Source: Bacteroidota bacterium
GTDB lineage: Bacteria; Bacteroidota; Bacteroidia; AKYH767-A; OLB10
Assembly (NCBI GenBank): GCA_016722525.1
Contig: JADKJB010000004.1
Span: 1-64,000 of the forward strand
Reading direction: 5' to 3'
DNA length: 64,000 nt
Each line of letters begins with the position of its first letter. Position 1 is the first letter of the stretch. The notes under the pieces are model-generated. The model ran no database searches and had not been told where the DNA came from. It worked only from the letters and a program-made list of their open reading frames with translations. This document shows positions 12,468 to 22,975 of this stretch, one piece after another. A program made the translations under genes and the position numbers.

Positions 12468-12473
12468 TGTAAG

Positions 12474-13865
12474 ATGAAAATAGTGATAGATTATCTTGAT
12501 GTTTCCAGAATCGGTATACATGCAATAAACATCCCTAACCTTAGCATAGGTGCAAATTTAAACACTCCTGTTGCTGGTACAGGAAACACCATTTCTTTCA
12601 GCAAAGAAAAAGGACAATACCATCACGGGATCTGGGTGGAGAATTGCAATAGCGCAAAAATCCAAAGTAATACGATCATTTCAACTGAACCCGGTTTTTA
12701 TCTTGAAGGCATTACCGTCTACGAATCAACAGATGCTTTAATTAACATGAATACGATTACTGATGCAACGGTTCCGGTAAATGTAAGAGGTTCCTGTCCT
12801 GATACCGAATTCCATTGTAATGTTTTTGATAACGATGCAGAATCAGGGTTGGGAGTGCAACTGGTTGCAGCAGATTTACCACCTCAGGGAGACATCAACG
12901 ACCCGTGGAACAACGAATGGTATGGGTATGATAATACTACTTTGTTTGGGGTTACCGGAGGGGCTAATTCGCCATTCAACTGGTTTTACAATAGCGGTGA
13001 TATCAAATACAACCCAAATCCGGCATCTGGCACTGCAAATCCCTTTGGGACATCCGCACCAGGCTCAGGATGTATGGTTCAGGCCGCAACAAATGACCCT
13101 GATCGGGATGACCGCTATGCGGCAATAGCTGAAGATTCGTTGGTATTTACTGAGTATGAAAATGAATTCACTTATAAATCAAAGCAATATTTGTTTGAAC
13201 AAATTAATGCCGATACCAGCCTTCTGACAAAAAACACATCTAAAGACACCACTTTTAGTAGATTTTATTCGGATATATTAGTCACAAATATTGGATCATT
13301 CAGGCGAGTCGATTCATTAATAATGGCTGATAATTTAGCAGCAGCACTAACATTAAACGATACTATTCCTGCTGCAAATGAAATGGAATGGAACCTTAAA
13401 ACAGTGAACACGTTGTTGATTTCAAAAGTACTGGTTGATTCTGCGCTAAGCTCAACGGATTCTTCCTCGTTAGAATCGATCGCCATGCAAGATCCGATAG
13501 TAGCAGGCAAAGCGGTATATATGGCAAGAGCTATTCTTTTTAAAGAAGTACATGATGAATTGCCGGGTTTGAGAACCATGAACCAGTTGTTAGAACCAGT
13601 GATTAGTGAAATCAAAACCTCTTCATTCCAAATACTTCCGAACCCTGCATTTGATCAATGTGAAATTCTTTTTGAAGCAATGGAGCAAGACTTTATTTTG
13701 GAACTTAGAAATGGAGTAGGACAGGTGCTGTACCATAAAAAATTACCCTCCAACACGTTAAAATTTGATTTGCCTTTGAAAAGCTACAAACCTGGTTTCT
13801 ATTTGGTAACGACCATTAGTGAAGCCAACGGATTTCAATTTAAAAAATTAATCATTGCAAGATAA
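12474..13865 (+). CDS. B2: intact short beta-helix protein with T9SS tail
   Basis: Second copy of the short B family, 463 residues and fully open. Residues 1-130 are beta-helix rungs (ENCNSAKIQSNTIISTE, DALINMNTITDATVPVNVRG). A conserved Cys-containing linker (DTEFHCNVFDNDAE), a DPDRDDRYAAIAEDS block and a helical region (about 215-370) follow. The T9SS tail ends KKLIIAR. It is highly similar to B1. Like B1 it has no signal peptide, and its start matches the middle of the large beta-helix protein. It may be a non-exported leftover of a duplication, or be translated after A2 by coupling. The open frame argues for recent origin or some selection. Confidence 0.68.
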   Translation: MKIVIDYLDVSRIGIHAINIPNLSIGANLNTPVAGTGNTISFSKEKGQYHHGIWVENCNSAKIQSNTIISTEPGFYLEGITVYESTDALINMNTITDATVPVNVRGSCPDTEFHCNVFDNDAESGLGVQLVAADLPPQGDINDPWNNEWYGYDNTTLFGVTGGANSPFNWFYNSGDIKYNPNPASGTANPFGTSAPGSGCMVQAATNDPDRDDRYAAIAEDSLVFTEYENEFTYKSKQYLFEQINADTSLLTKNTSKDTTFSRFYSDILVTNIGSFRRVDSLIMADNLAAALTLNDTIPAANEMEWNLKTVNTLLISKVLVDSALSSTDSSSLESIAMQDPIVAGKAVYMARAILFKEVHDELPGLRTMNQLLEPVISEIKTSSFQILPNPAFDQCEILFEAMEQDFILELRNGVGQVLYHKKLPSNTLKFDLPLKSYKPGFYLVTTISEANGFQFKKLIIAR

Positions 13866-13871
13866 ATAAAC

Positions 13872-14199
13872 ATGAAATCTACAATATTAGTTTTAGGATT
13901 TAGCTTATTACTTTTTTGCTCATACAAAAGTAACGCACAAAACAGAAATATGGTTTGGACTTTTGGCGACTCAGCAGGCATAGATTTTACAAATATTCAA
14001 AATCCAATACCAATTGCAACTGGAATAGATGGGCGGGGAAGTTGTGTGAGTATTTCTGATACATTAGGAGAATTGATATTTTCGCAGCAGCAAGTAATGT
14101 GTCATTCGCCAATTTTCCATATTTGGGTTCTGTTTTTGATTCCATCCATGTTCAAATGATGAGTGGCGATTGCATTCGGGCACAGGTTGGTACAAATAA
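13872..14199 (+). pseudogene. A3': 5' fragment of a third family-A gene
   Basis: It starts with the same signal peptide as A2 (MKSTILVLGFSLLLFCSYKS) and the blocks FGDSAGIDF and DGRGSC. The frame breaks near 14075, but nucleotide similarity to A2 continues to the Trp-Tyr-Lys codons at about 14195, directly followed by TAA at 14197-14199. About 110 of some 500 codons remain and no T9SS tail is left. It is best read as the broken end of the tandem array. Confidence 0.75.
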
Positions 14200-14238
14200 G
14201 GATAAATGTTTAACGCACAAATTTTGAAATGTGATGGC

Positions 14239-15452
14239 TCAAATAAAATTTAAATGCTCATAGGCATTTCCCAGAATTAGCGTATCATCCACCTTTAGCC
14301 ATTTTTTAAGAATGGTAGCGTAAATACTCCGAAAATCGGTTTGAAATTGTAGATTGCCTGCAGAGAGTTTTTCAAGATCAGGAAGTGCGTTGTAAAATCC
14401 GTTCTTTTTTAATGATCCCCGGCTAAAATAAGATTATTGGCTTCACCATGGTCAGTGCCGCCGCTACCATTTTGTTGTACTCTTCTTCCAAATTCAGAAA
14501 ATGCCATAATAAGAGTTTGGTCATATTTCCCCTGTTTTTTTAAATCGTTAATTAATGATTGCATACCTTCTGAAACTATTGCAAGCAATTTTTCCTGGAC
14601 TATATTTTGTCGCGCATGGGTATCAAAACCTGAAAGGGAAACATAATATATTTTTGTTTCGCTTCCGGAGCAAATCAATTCTGCAATCAATTTCAAATTT
14701 TTACCAAAAGTAGTGTTAGGATAAGTCTCTGTTGATTTATATATTTTGGATTTATCATAAATATAAGATACAGATGATGCTGTTTCGATAAGGGTTTTGT
14801 ATAGGTAATTTAAATTGTTTTCGATTTGGTGGGAAGTTTTTGGTTGTAGCTCTATTAGTTCCTTGAAAAACGGATCACGCGTGGCCTTATACAATCTCTC
14901 CGGATTATTCACTGCAAGCCCTTTACTATTTTGACCCTTTAATGCTTTCCCTAAACTTTCATCTACTTCAATAGCCATGTGTGCATTTTCGCAACCTAAG
15001 CAACTTGCATCGAGATACCGGCCTAACCAACCTGATTCAATATATTTATCGCTGCTGCTGGCGGTTGTCCAAATATCCATTGACCTAAAATGAGAGTGAT
15101 CAGGATTCGGATACCCTACATTATTAATTACACATAAATCGCCATCATCAAACATTTTTTTCATGGCATTCATACCTGGGTTGAGGCCAATTTCATCAGT
15201 AACTTTGAGCATATCCGATTTTGGAATTGCAATGTTTGGACGTAGTTTAAAGTACAGATCCTGATTATATGGAATAAATGTGTTTAAGCCATCATTGCCT
15301 CCTGAAAGCTGAATTACAATCAATATTTTTTCATCTATTCCTGGGTTAAATAGTCCTGGTTGCCCTAACCCTTTCAAGAATTTAGGTATCAGCAACGACC
15401 CAGAAGCAAGCGCTGACAATTGAAGAAATTTTTTTCTATCTATAGGTTGCAT
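14239..15452 (-). CDS. DUF1501 family protein
   Basis: DUF1501 proteins belong to the alkaline-phosphatase/sulfatase-like superfamily, are exported, and are usually paired with DUF1800. The start MQPIDRKKFLQLSALASGSL looks like a Tat-type leader with RK in place of the usual RR. Visible blocks are IVIQLSGGNDGLNTFIPY, NNVGYPNPDHSHF, and AFSEFGRRVQQNGSGGTDHG, the conserved end of the family. The frame is lost at a G-run near 14412. Adding the next frame gives GSLKKNGFYNALPDLEKL and a natural end at 14239. It lies 13 bases after the DUF1800 gene, so the two are likely one operon. The substrate is unknown for the family. Confidence 0.85.
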
Positions 15453-15465
15453 TTCATTTATCAGG

Positions 15466-16868
15466 TCAGCACAATTGATATTCCGGTAAGCTCATTAAAT
15501 AAATTGCTGTTTTTAAACTTTTAATTTCGCCCTCAGAGGATGAAGTAAATGATTCAATCATTTTTAACGTAGCTGCATCGGGTTTGACCTGAAGCAAGAA
15601 ATTACAAATTGATAGGGTAGAATTCGAACTATTTGTAGCATTGAATTTTTTAAGGAAAGCAGTTGTATCAAATTGTGTCTGAATTTTTTTCCCTTTGAGG
15701 GCACCATCAGTTTGAAACCTCATATTTTCCTGAGCATCAAAATCCTCTTTTGGTGCAATCAGTGTTTCTGCATCTTGTAATAGTACTTCAGGCAAACGGG
15801 TTCGAAAAATCATGGTAGAGCTATCAATCCAGTTCATATTTTCAGGCCAACCTGCAACATTGGGTGGATCGAAAAGCGTTTGTCCCAGCACTCTCTGGAT
15901 GGGAATGCGGGCAACAGGATTGGTAAATGTTATATTGAAATGCTTTGCCATTCCACTAATAAGTTCTATTGGCGATTTAATTCTGGTACCAATATTTTCT
16001 TTTTTATAAAACCATTCTGATAAAAAAATATTTTTTAACAGTAACTCAATATTATAACCTGATTTAAAAAATGAAGTGCTGAGTGCTTCAATACTATTTT
16101 TATCGACAATAGCATTAACAAAATATTTATAGACTTTAGTAACAATAAAAGTAGCGCATTCTTTTTTCTCCAGCAGGATTTTCACTATAGCATCTCCATC
16201 AAAATTTCCTGTTTGACCAAGAAAAGTTTTTACTCCGTTATCATGGTGTTCGGTTCGAATTAATAAGTTACCATCAGCATCAAAGGCCCAACCGGTAAGT
16301 GCTCTTGCGCCCTCTTTGACATCTTTTTCAGAATAATTTCCAATGCCAAGTGTAAATAACTCCATCAGTTCACGAGCGAAGTTTTCATTAGGATTGGCTT
16401 TTCTGTTGCTATTGTTATTTAAGTATTGCAACAAGGCAGCATTTCTGATCATAGATTTTAGCAGATCACCAAAACTCCCTAAAGCATTTTCTCCAATAGT
16501 ATTATAGTAGGTCAACATAAATTTTGGATTGCCAATTCTACAAGCAAAATGTCCCATCCAAAATAACGTCATTTTTCACGAAGAAAAAATTCGGCGTGAA
16601 TTTGTCTTTCGAAAATCTTGTTAACTATTTGTAGCTTGGCCTCTTTTTCCATCTTATTGTAGGCTTTCTTTTGAACATCGTCAAAAGTTTTAGTTTCTCG
16701 ATGTGTAACAGGATTCCATCCTGTCAAAGTAAGCGGAACAAATTTTTTGGATTTTTGGAAGATTGCTTCAACTTCATTTTCTATCAGATTTCCAGATGCT
16801 AAATCGAGAGGGGGGCCGAAACCCGCGCGCCAATAAAGATGATGAATATTCAGCAGTGATGAAGTCAT
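15466..16868 (-). CDS. DUF1800 family protein
   Basis: About 467 residues in two pieces, 16569-16868 and 15466-16572. The first ends FLREK and the second starts MTLFWMGHFA, which together give the family signature for this point. One A missing from an A-run near 16571 explains the break. Other family blocks are NPNENFARELMELFTLGIGNY, shortened here to its core ENFARELMELFTLG, then ALTGWAF, and DPPNVAGWPENMNWIDS. No clear signal peptide is seen. DUF1800 proteins regularly stand next to DUF1501 in Bacteroidota and Planctomycetota; their biochemical role is not established. Confidence 0.85.
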
Positions 16869-16912
16869 TTATAGGTGGTTGGATGCTTTTTAGCAGAGAT
16901 AGTTTACAATGG

Positions 16913-16951
16913 TAAAAATAAAAATCCCGTTTATATTTTTATAAACGGGAT
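16913..16951 (-). terminator. Intrinsic terminator after cphB
   Basis: A perfect 12-bp stem (ATCCCGTTTATA with TATAAACGGGAT, 4-base loop, 16924-16951) is followed on the minus strand by a T-rich tract (16913-16923). It lies between the cyanophycinase stop at 16975 and the DUF1800 start, so these belong to different transcripts. Confidence 0.8.
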
Positions 16952-16974
16952 CTTAAAATTAATATTGGGTTATT

Positions 16975-17844
16975 TTATTGTTTTATCAATACGGGTTCTT
17001 TTGTAAATACTCTATTTTTGAGATCATAGCAATTTCCTTTTGTAAGTATATGCACTCTTAGGTTTTCGATAGAGATGGGGGAACCATCTTGAAGATCAGC
17101 TATATTAGAGTGTTTTATTTCATGGCCATCAACAATAGTTACTAATGTAGAACCTATTATTTCCAAATACCGGCCTTCAGTAATTAATACGCCGGTATCC
17201 TCTCCCAATCCAATACCTATACAACTCGGATTTGCAGCCACAGCTTGAGCAACTCGGCCGAAGCGACCTCTTTTATCAAAGTGAGAGTCTATAATTACAT
17301 CTTTAATAAAAGCGAGTCCTGTAGTAATTTTAACTTCACCTTTCAACAAAGCTCCTGAACTACTGCCGTGGTAAATCATGGTATTAGGCATGGCCATGGC
17401 ACCTGCACTTGTTCCTGCAATTACAAAGTTCTCCTGATAATATCGTTGATGCAGGATTTGAAGAATTTCTGTTCCGCCAAAAATGGTGCTTAAACGTAAT
17501 TGGTTACCACCGGTAAACATAACACCATCACATTTTTTTATTCGTTCTATGAATTCCGGATTTTTAGCATCATCACGTGTTTTATATGCATTAATTGAAC
17601 TGACTGTTACCCAGTTTACCGAATGCAGCAATGTAGGCTTCTCCAACCTCTTCAGGGATTGATGATGCACTGTAATTACTTCAACAGTAGAGTCTTTGTG
17701 GCCTTTAATTTCCTGAAGAATCCTACTCAGGATTTGTAATTCAAAAAAGTTAATATTGTTTTTTTGTTCATTGTTTGGTTCGTTTTCAGAACCCTTATCT
17801 TCATTCCCCCCAATAGCGATCAATTTTCCTTTTGGCAGTTCCAT
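16975..17844 (-). CDS. cphB: Cyanophycinase
   Basis: 289 residues, a serine exopeptidase of the S51 family. It cuts cyanophycin (multi-L-arginyl-poly-aspartate) into beta-Asp-Arg dipeptides. The nucleophile is Ser146 in the elbow GTSAGAMAMP; FTGGNQLRL (about 110-118) and GIGLGEDTGVLI are further family blocks. Length is normal for bacterial CphB. There is no signal peptide, so it is predicted to act in the cytoplasm on stored granules. Cyanophycin synthetase is about 5 kb away on the other strand, which supports the call. A peptidase E-like role is the main alternative but is shorter and lacks these blocks. Confidence 0.9.
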   Translation of the reverse strand: MELPKGKLIAIGGNEDKGSENEPNNEQKNNINFFELQILSRILQEIKGHKDSTVEVITVHHQSLKRLEKPTLLHSVNWVTVSSINAYKTRDDAKNPEFIERIKKCDGVMFTGGNQLRLSTIFGGTEILQILHQRYYQENFVIAGTSAGAMAMPNTMIYHGSSSGALLKGEVKITTGLAFIKDVIIDSHFDKRGRFGRVAQAVAANPSCIGIGLGEDTGVLITEGRYLEIIGSTLVTIVDGHEIKHSNIADLQDGSPISIENLRVHILTKGNCYDLKNRVFTKEPVLIKQ

Positions 17845-17862
17845 AATGATGTATTAGTGCGA

Positions 17863-17897
17863 CAAAATTAAGCCATTATAGCACATATGTTAACAAA
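17863..17897 (-). promoter_or_regulatory. Candidate Bacteroidota promoter for cphB
   Basis: On the minus strand a TTTG (17894-17897) stands 23 bases before TAATTTTG (17863-17870), which fits the -7 consensus TAnnTTTG of the Bacteroidota primary sigma factor. It lies about 20 bases before the cphB start codon. The spacing is slightly longer than usual. Confidence 0.4.
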
Positions 17898-18053
17898 TTG
17901 CAAAAAGCTTATCAAGAGCAGTTTGTTATTACTTTAATTTAAGGTGTTGACAATTAGTCAGATAAAAGTGAGTCAGGGTCTGTTTTTTTGCATGTTTTTT
18001 TATTTAAAAAGGGTTTTAACATGAAAATGGGCTGCAAAAGGATCTAAAAATCA

Positions 18054-19355
18054 CTATAAATTGTTCCAGTATTGGGTATAAATAGCTTCCGGATCGTATT
18101 CTTTGGCTTGTTTAAGAGGATTAAAATACCGATTTTCACGAGGATCGTTCCCAACACCGGCTATGTAAGCCCAATTTCCCCAGTTACTTGAAGGCGAATA
18201 GTCGATTAATTTTTCTTCAAAATACATAGCTCCCCAAGTCCAATTAACTTTTAAATCATTAATGAGATAAGAGGCTGCATTTTGTCGGCCTCGATTGCTT
18301 AAAAATCCTGTTGCATTGAGTTCTTTCATACAAGCATCAATAAATGTTGCTCCGGTTGTTCCTTGTTGCCAACTGGCAAATTGTACTTCCTGATCCTCTC
18401 CAAAAGAAAAAACTTTGTCTTTAAATCCTCCTACTTTAAAATATCTGTTGCCATGTTTTTTAAACATAAATCTAAAATAATCGCGCCAGAGTAATTCGAA
18501 AATCAGCCAATAAGTGGAATCATTTGACACACGAGTTGTCTCATATTTTTTTACCTCAAAGTAAATTCTTCTAGGCGAAATACACCCCAAAGCCAGGTAA
18601 GGCGATAACTTAGTTGAATACTCAGATCCTATCATACCATTCCGGGTGCTTTTGTAGTTTTTAAGATGATCTCCATCCCATAAATAATATTTTAGCCTTG
18701 CTAATGCTGCTGCTTCTCCACCTTTTAAATTCAATCCATTCGATGGAATACTCGGTGGTTCTATAATTCCAAGTTGCTCAAAGGTGGGTAAATCAAATCT
18801 GTTTTCAATTGTTGGTGAAGAGAGTTTTTCAGGTGTTGGGTATTCCTGTCTTACCGATGTTTCTTTTTCAATTTTTTTTCGAAATGCAGTAAATACGTTT
18901 GGAATATCTTTGATTGGGAAAGGAAGATCTTGTTTATGGTAGAGTGTATGCCCTATAAATGCAGTTAAAGGAATGCGATGTTTCCATAAAGCCTTTTCAA
19001 CCAGCTGCATCTCATTATTTTCTTCAAAGGCTACTTCCTGATGAACATAAATATCATTCACCTCATAGTGAAGAGCTATCTTTATAATTTCTACTTCCGG
19101 ATTACCGAATAACACGATAAGATCACTTCCAATTTCTTTCAGTTTTTCTTTGAAAGTAAGAACAGATTCAAAAATAAATTTTGTTCTGAATGATCCCGTT
19201 TTGAGAGTACCGATCGAAGTTTTTGAAAAAAAATAGGGATTAAAACAATAAACTGGAATTACCCTGGCGTTTTTTCTTACCGCTTCATGAATAATTACAT
19301 TGTCATGAATTCTTAAATCATTCCTGAACCAAATCAAGATGGTTTTTTGTTCCAT
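18054..19355 (-). CDS. DASH-type cryptochrome / deoxyribodipyrimidine photolyase
   Basis: 433 residues. Residues 1-130 form the photolyase alpha/beta domain (ILIWFRNDLRIHDN at the start). The helical FAD-binding domain follows, with EYSTKLSPYLALGCISPR, LIFELLWRDYFRFMFKKHG, NRGRQNAASYLIND and the end block SSNWGNWAYIAGVGNDPREN, all characteristic of the DASH group. DASH proteins use blue light and FAD, often with a methenyl-folate antenna, to repair cyclobutane dimers in single-stranded or looped DNA. The gene lies alone between cphB and nrdJ, about 70 bases from the latter; no link to cyanophycin is implied. Confidence 0.92.
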   Translation of the reverse strand: MEQKTILIWFRNDLRIHDNVIIHEAVRKNARVIPVYCFNPYFFSKTSIGTLKTGSFRTKFIFESVLTFKEKLKEIGSDLIVLFGNPEVEIIKIALHYEVNDIYVHQEVAFEENNEMQLVEKALWKHRIPLTAFIGHTLYHKQDLPFPIKDIPNVFTAFRKKIEKETSVRQEYPTPEKLSSPTIENRFDLPTFEQLGIIEPPSIPSNGLNLKGGEAAALARLKYYLWDGDHLKNYKSTRNGMIGSEYSTKLSPYLALGCISPRRIYFEVKKYETTRVSNDSTYWLIFELLWRDYFRFMFKKHGNRYFKVGGFKDKVFSFGEDQEVQFASWQQGTTGATFIDACMKELNATGFLSNRGRQNAASYLINDLKVNWTWGAMYFEEKLIDYSPSSNWGNWAYIAGVGNDPRENRYFNPLKQAKEYDPEAIYTQYWNNL

Positions 19356-19425
19356 ATATGCTCAACAACCATTCTGCTTTAAAGTTAAATAAATGGACTT
19401 AAAAACTTAGCTATATGGAGATAAG

Positions 19426-22400
19426 TTAGCTGCAACCTAAACTGGTTCCACAATTCAGGCACTTGTAGCAGGAACCGGATCGTATGGTAATATGACCACA
19501 GGTGTTGCACAGGGGAGCATCTCCTATGGTGCTTTCAATATATTGTTGCGATGGGTCTTCAGGTTTAACATTTTCGGGATGAACTTTTTTAACCTGTTCA
19601 ACAGTGTGATCCTTTTCATGCTTTTTTGAAAGAGAAGGATCAGGCTTGATATGAGCAAGATCTTGCCTGTCAAAGGTATTCAAGAGCCAGTAATCTGAAA
19701 ATATAGTCAACAACTGAAGTCGAATTTTTAATATAGGGGTGGTCTACATGACCTGAAGGATCAAATCGGGTGAAAATGAATTTTTCCACAAATTCCTCCG
19801 AGAGGTACGCCATATTGAAGTCCTATTGAAAGCGCTATAGCAAAACAATTGAGTAAGAGCGGGAAGGAGGCCCTTCCTTGTGCATATCAATAAATATTTC
19901 ACCAAGTGTTCCATCACCGTATTCACCTGTTCTGATAAAAATTGTATGACCGCCAACTTTGCCTTTTTGAGTAAAACCATCGCGTTTTGATGGAAGCATT
20001 TTACGATGCACAATGCTTGAAAGCTGTCTTTTGAAAGTTGTATCAGCCGAAACCTGGATAATTTTTTTGCAGCTTCCAGCACTTCATCTGCTGTTAATTC
20101 ATGATCTGTTTCAACATTAGAATTTTTATCTGCCTTGTTGGAAAGAGGTTGCGATAATTTACTTCCATCTCTGTACAAAGCATTTGATTTTAGTCCCAAC
20201 TGCCATGAAAGCTCATAGCATTTTCTGATATCTTCCACTGTTGCTTCGTTTGGAAGATTTATAGTTTTAGAAATGGCACCGGAAATAAAAGGTTGCACTG
20301 CCGCCATCATTTTGATATGTCCAAATGGATGAATAAATCTTTTTCCGGTTTTGCCGCATCGGTTAGCACAATCAAAAACTGAAAGATGTTCTTCCCTGAG
20401 AAAAGGAGCACCTTCAATGGTCATTGTTCCACAAACGTAGGTGTTCGATTCTTCAATTTGTTCTGAAGTAAAACCAAGGTTTGTTAAAAGATCAAATGAG
20501 AATGAATTGTACTGATCACTATTAAAGCCTAATCGATGCATACAATCTTCGCCAAGCGTCCATTTATTGAAAAGGAAACGGATATCAAATGCGGATGATG
20601 CACCTTTATCCAATGTTGCAATGTCATTTTTATTGAAGCCTTTTGCCAGTAGTGATTCATGATTGACAAATGGTGCTCCGGTGAAAGAAGCTTTTCCAGA
20701 CATGAATTCTATAATTGACTTTATCTGATGCTGGTTGTATCCCAGATTCTTGAGTGCCAGTTGAACACTTTGATTTACTATTCTAAAATATCCACCACCT
20801 GATAATTTTTTAAATTTCACCAAAGCGAAATCGGGTTCAACTCCGGTGGTATCGCAATCCATCAGCAGGCCAATGGTTCCGGTAGGTGCAATACAACTTA
20901 CCTGTGCATTTACGGTATCCATATTTTTCTCCTAATTTTAAGGCCTGGTCCCAGGCGTTGCAGGCAGCTTAATAAATAATCAGGACATTTATCCGCATCA
21001 ATACCTTGTGGAATGATTTCAATTTCTTCAAAGGCATTTTCTGCATGATAAGCGGCATATCTGTGGTTACGAATCACCCGCAACATGTGATTTTTGTTTT
21101 TCTCATATTGTTGGAAAGGGCCAAGGATAGAAGCTATCTCTGCCGATGTTTTGTATGAAGTGCCAGTTATTATTGCTGTGACAGCGGCTGAAATATTTCT
21201 TGCTTTTTCACTATCATAAGGAATTCCTGCTATCATCAAAACGGAACCCAGATTCGCATAGCCAAGTCCTAAGGTTCTATAATCGAACGACAATTGCGCA
21301 ACTTCTTTTGATGGGAATTGGGCCATTAGTACAGAAATTTCCAAAACAACAGTCCATAAACGTGATGCATGTTCCAATCCTGCTACATCAAAATGGTTTG
21401 TTTCCTTATTAAAAAATTTAGCCAGATTTAAAGATGCAAGGTTGCAGGCAGTGTTATCTAAGAACATGTACTCTGAGCAAGGATTGGATGCATTGATTCG
21501 TCCACCTTCAGGGCAAGTATGCCATTCATTGATTGTAGTATCAAACTGCACGCCCGGATCAGCACAACTCCAGGCGGCAAAAGAAATTTCATCCCATATT
21601 TTTTTTGCCGGAATGGTTTTCATTACATGACCATCGTTACGTGCAATTAATTCCCAGTCACCTTTCTCACTAAGAGCCTTAAAAAAGGAGTTTGGAATGC
21701 GGACAGAATTATTAGAATTCTGTCCTGAAACGGTCTGATAAGCTTCACCTTCATAATCAGAAGGATATCCGGCTTCAATGAGGGCCGCTACTTTTTTTTC
21801 TTCTTCAACTTTCCAGTTGATAAATTCTTCGATTTCTGGATGATCCAGATCCAGGCAAACCATTTTAGCGGCTCTTCGGGTGGTACCTCCTGATTTGATG
21901 GCGCCGGCTGCCCTGTCACCAATTTTTAAAAATGACATAAGACCAGACGATTGACCTCCGCCGGCAAGTTTCTCACTGGAACCTCTCAGTTTCGAAAAAT
22001 TAGTTCCGGTTCCACTGCCATATTTAAATATTCGGGCTTCCCGAACCCACAAATCCATGATCCCGCCTTCGTTCACCAGATCATCATCCACTGAGAGAAT
22101 AAAGCAGGCATGTGGTTGCGGGCGTTCGTAAGCAGACGAAGATCTCCTTATTTTTCCAGAGGCAGGATCTACATAAAAATGACCTTGAGCCGAACCTTTT
22201 ATTCCATATTCACTGAAAAGGCCGGTGTTAAACCATTGAGGTGAATTCGGAGCTGCCATTTGTGCAAGAAGCATGTAGACTACCTCATCATAAAATATTT
22301 CGCGTTCCTGCTTGTTTTTAAAATAGCCATATTTTTCGCCCCAACCACTCCAGCAATTTGCTAGTCGGTGAACAACCTGTTTCACAGAGTTTTCTGCACC

Positions 22401-22706
22401 TTTTTCACTAATTTTTGCCGGCACTCCAGTTTTTCTGAAATATTTCTGTGCCAATATATCAGTGGCGACCTGAGACCATCCGGATGGAACCTCCACATGA
22501 TCCATTCTGAATATTTCTTCACCGGAAGGATTCCGGATCACAGATGGTCTTAAATCATAGGTAAACTGATCAAAAGGTGATTTGCCATTTATAGTATAAT
22601 GACGTTTGAAAGAAAGACCTTTGGTATTTTTAGTTTTTTGATTTTCAATTGATTTCATTGCCATTTTCATTCCATTTTGAGAGTTCCAAGGACGCCATAG
22701 CTTCAT
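19426..22706 (-). CDS. nrdJ: Vitamin B12-dependent (class II) ribonucleotide reductase
   Basis: Reduces ribonucleotides to deoxyribonucleotides using adenosylcobalamin and is oxygen-independent. About 1090 codons in pieces 20910-22706, 19744-20922 and 19426-19713. Family blocks are PNSPQWFNTG, GSGTGTNFSKLRG, INASNPCSEYMFLDNTACN, CIAPTGTIGLLMDCDTTG, and a C-terminal zinc ribbon (CNTCG...CYKCLNCGTSLGCS). The pieces fit together after correcting at least six single-base errors, near 21010, 20918, 20055 (A-run), 19870 (G-run), 19800 and 19695. For example MHKEG, SFRSLLNCFAIALSIGLQYG and DRQDLAHIKPDPS then join in order. The number of breaks is high, yet motifs are intact, so sequencing error is more likely than decay. 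Confidence 0.88.
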
Positions 22707-22975
22707 GGAATTTATATGATTTGCGTCATGAATTCAGTTTAACTTTTTAAGAAATCCGGTTGAAAAGTTTCTTTCCATTCTTTAAATTTACTGAATAATT
22801 CATTGTAAAATGTATTACGCGCGGTTATTTAAGAGTGAGCTGAGGATGTTTATTTTTTGAAAGCCAATTTTTAAAAAACGCCTTTTTCTCTTTCATGGTA
22901 CAAAGTTGTTTTTGCGTTATTCAGAAACAATACCTAATTTTCAGCAAACTTTTACAACACATTTAAACCCGTTTT

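Larger units (their letters stand above)
9542..12473 (+). repeat. Tandem direct repeat, copy 1 (B1-A2)
   Basis: The 2932-bp unit from the B1 start codon to the base before the B2 start codon is repeated directly from 12474. Junctions are alike in both copies: the A gene ends with CAGGTTAATTGGAGGTGA, followed by a few bases and ATGAAAATAGTGATAGATT. Long blocks are nearly identical, for example at the B C-termini and the A signal peptides. Confidence 0.85.
12474..14199 (+). repeat. Tandem direct repeat, copy 2 (B2-A3'), truncated
   Basis: Second copy of the B-A unit. It matches copy 1 until about 14199, inside the A gene, and then changes abruptly to the DNA that holds the 3' end of the convergent DUF1501 gene. 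Confidence 0.82.

Noticed and set aside
19426..22706. nrdJ as a naturally split or intein-containing reductase
   Set aside because: Breaks occur at homopolymers, pieces overlap by a few bases and no intein or trans-splicing motif is present; single-base errors explain all joins.
22707..22975. Cobalamin riboswitch or NrdR box before nrdJ
   Set aside because: No B12-box or NrdR palindrome could be recognised in the 269 bases between nrdJ and cphA.
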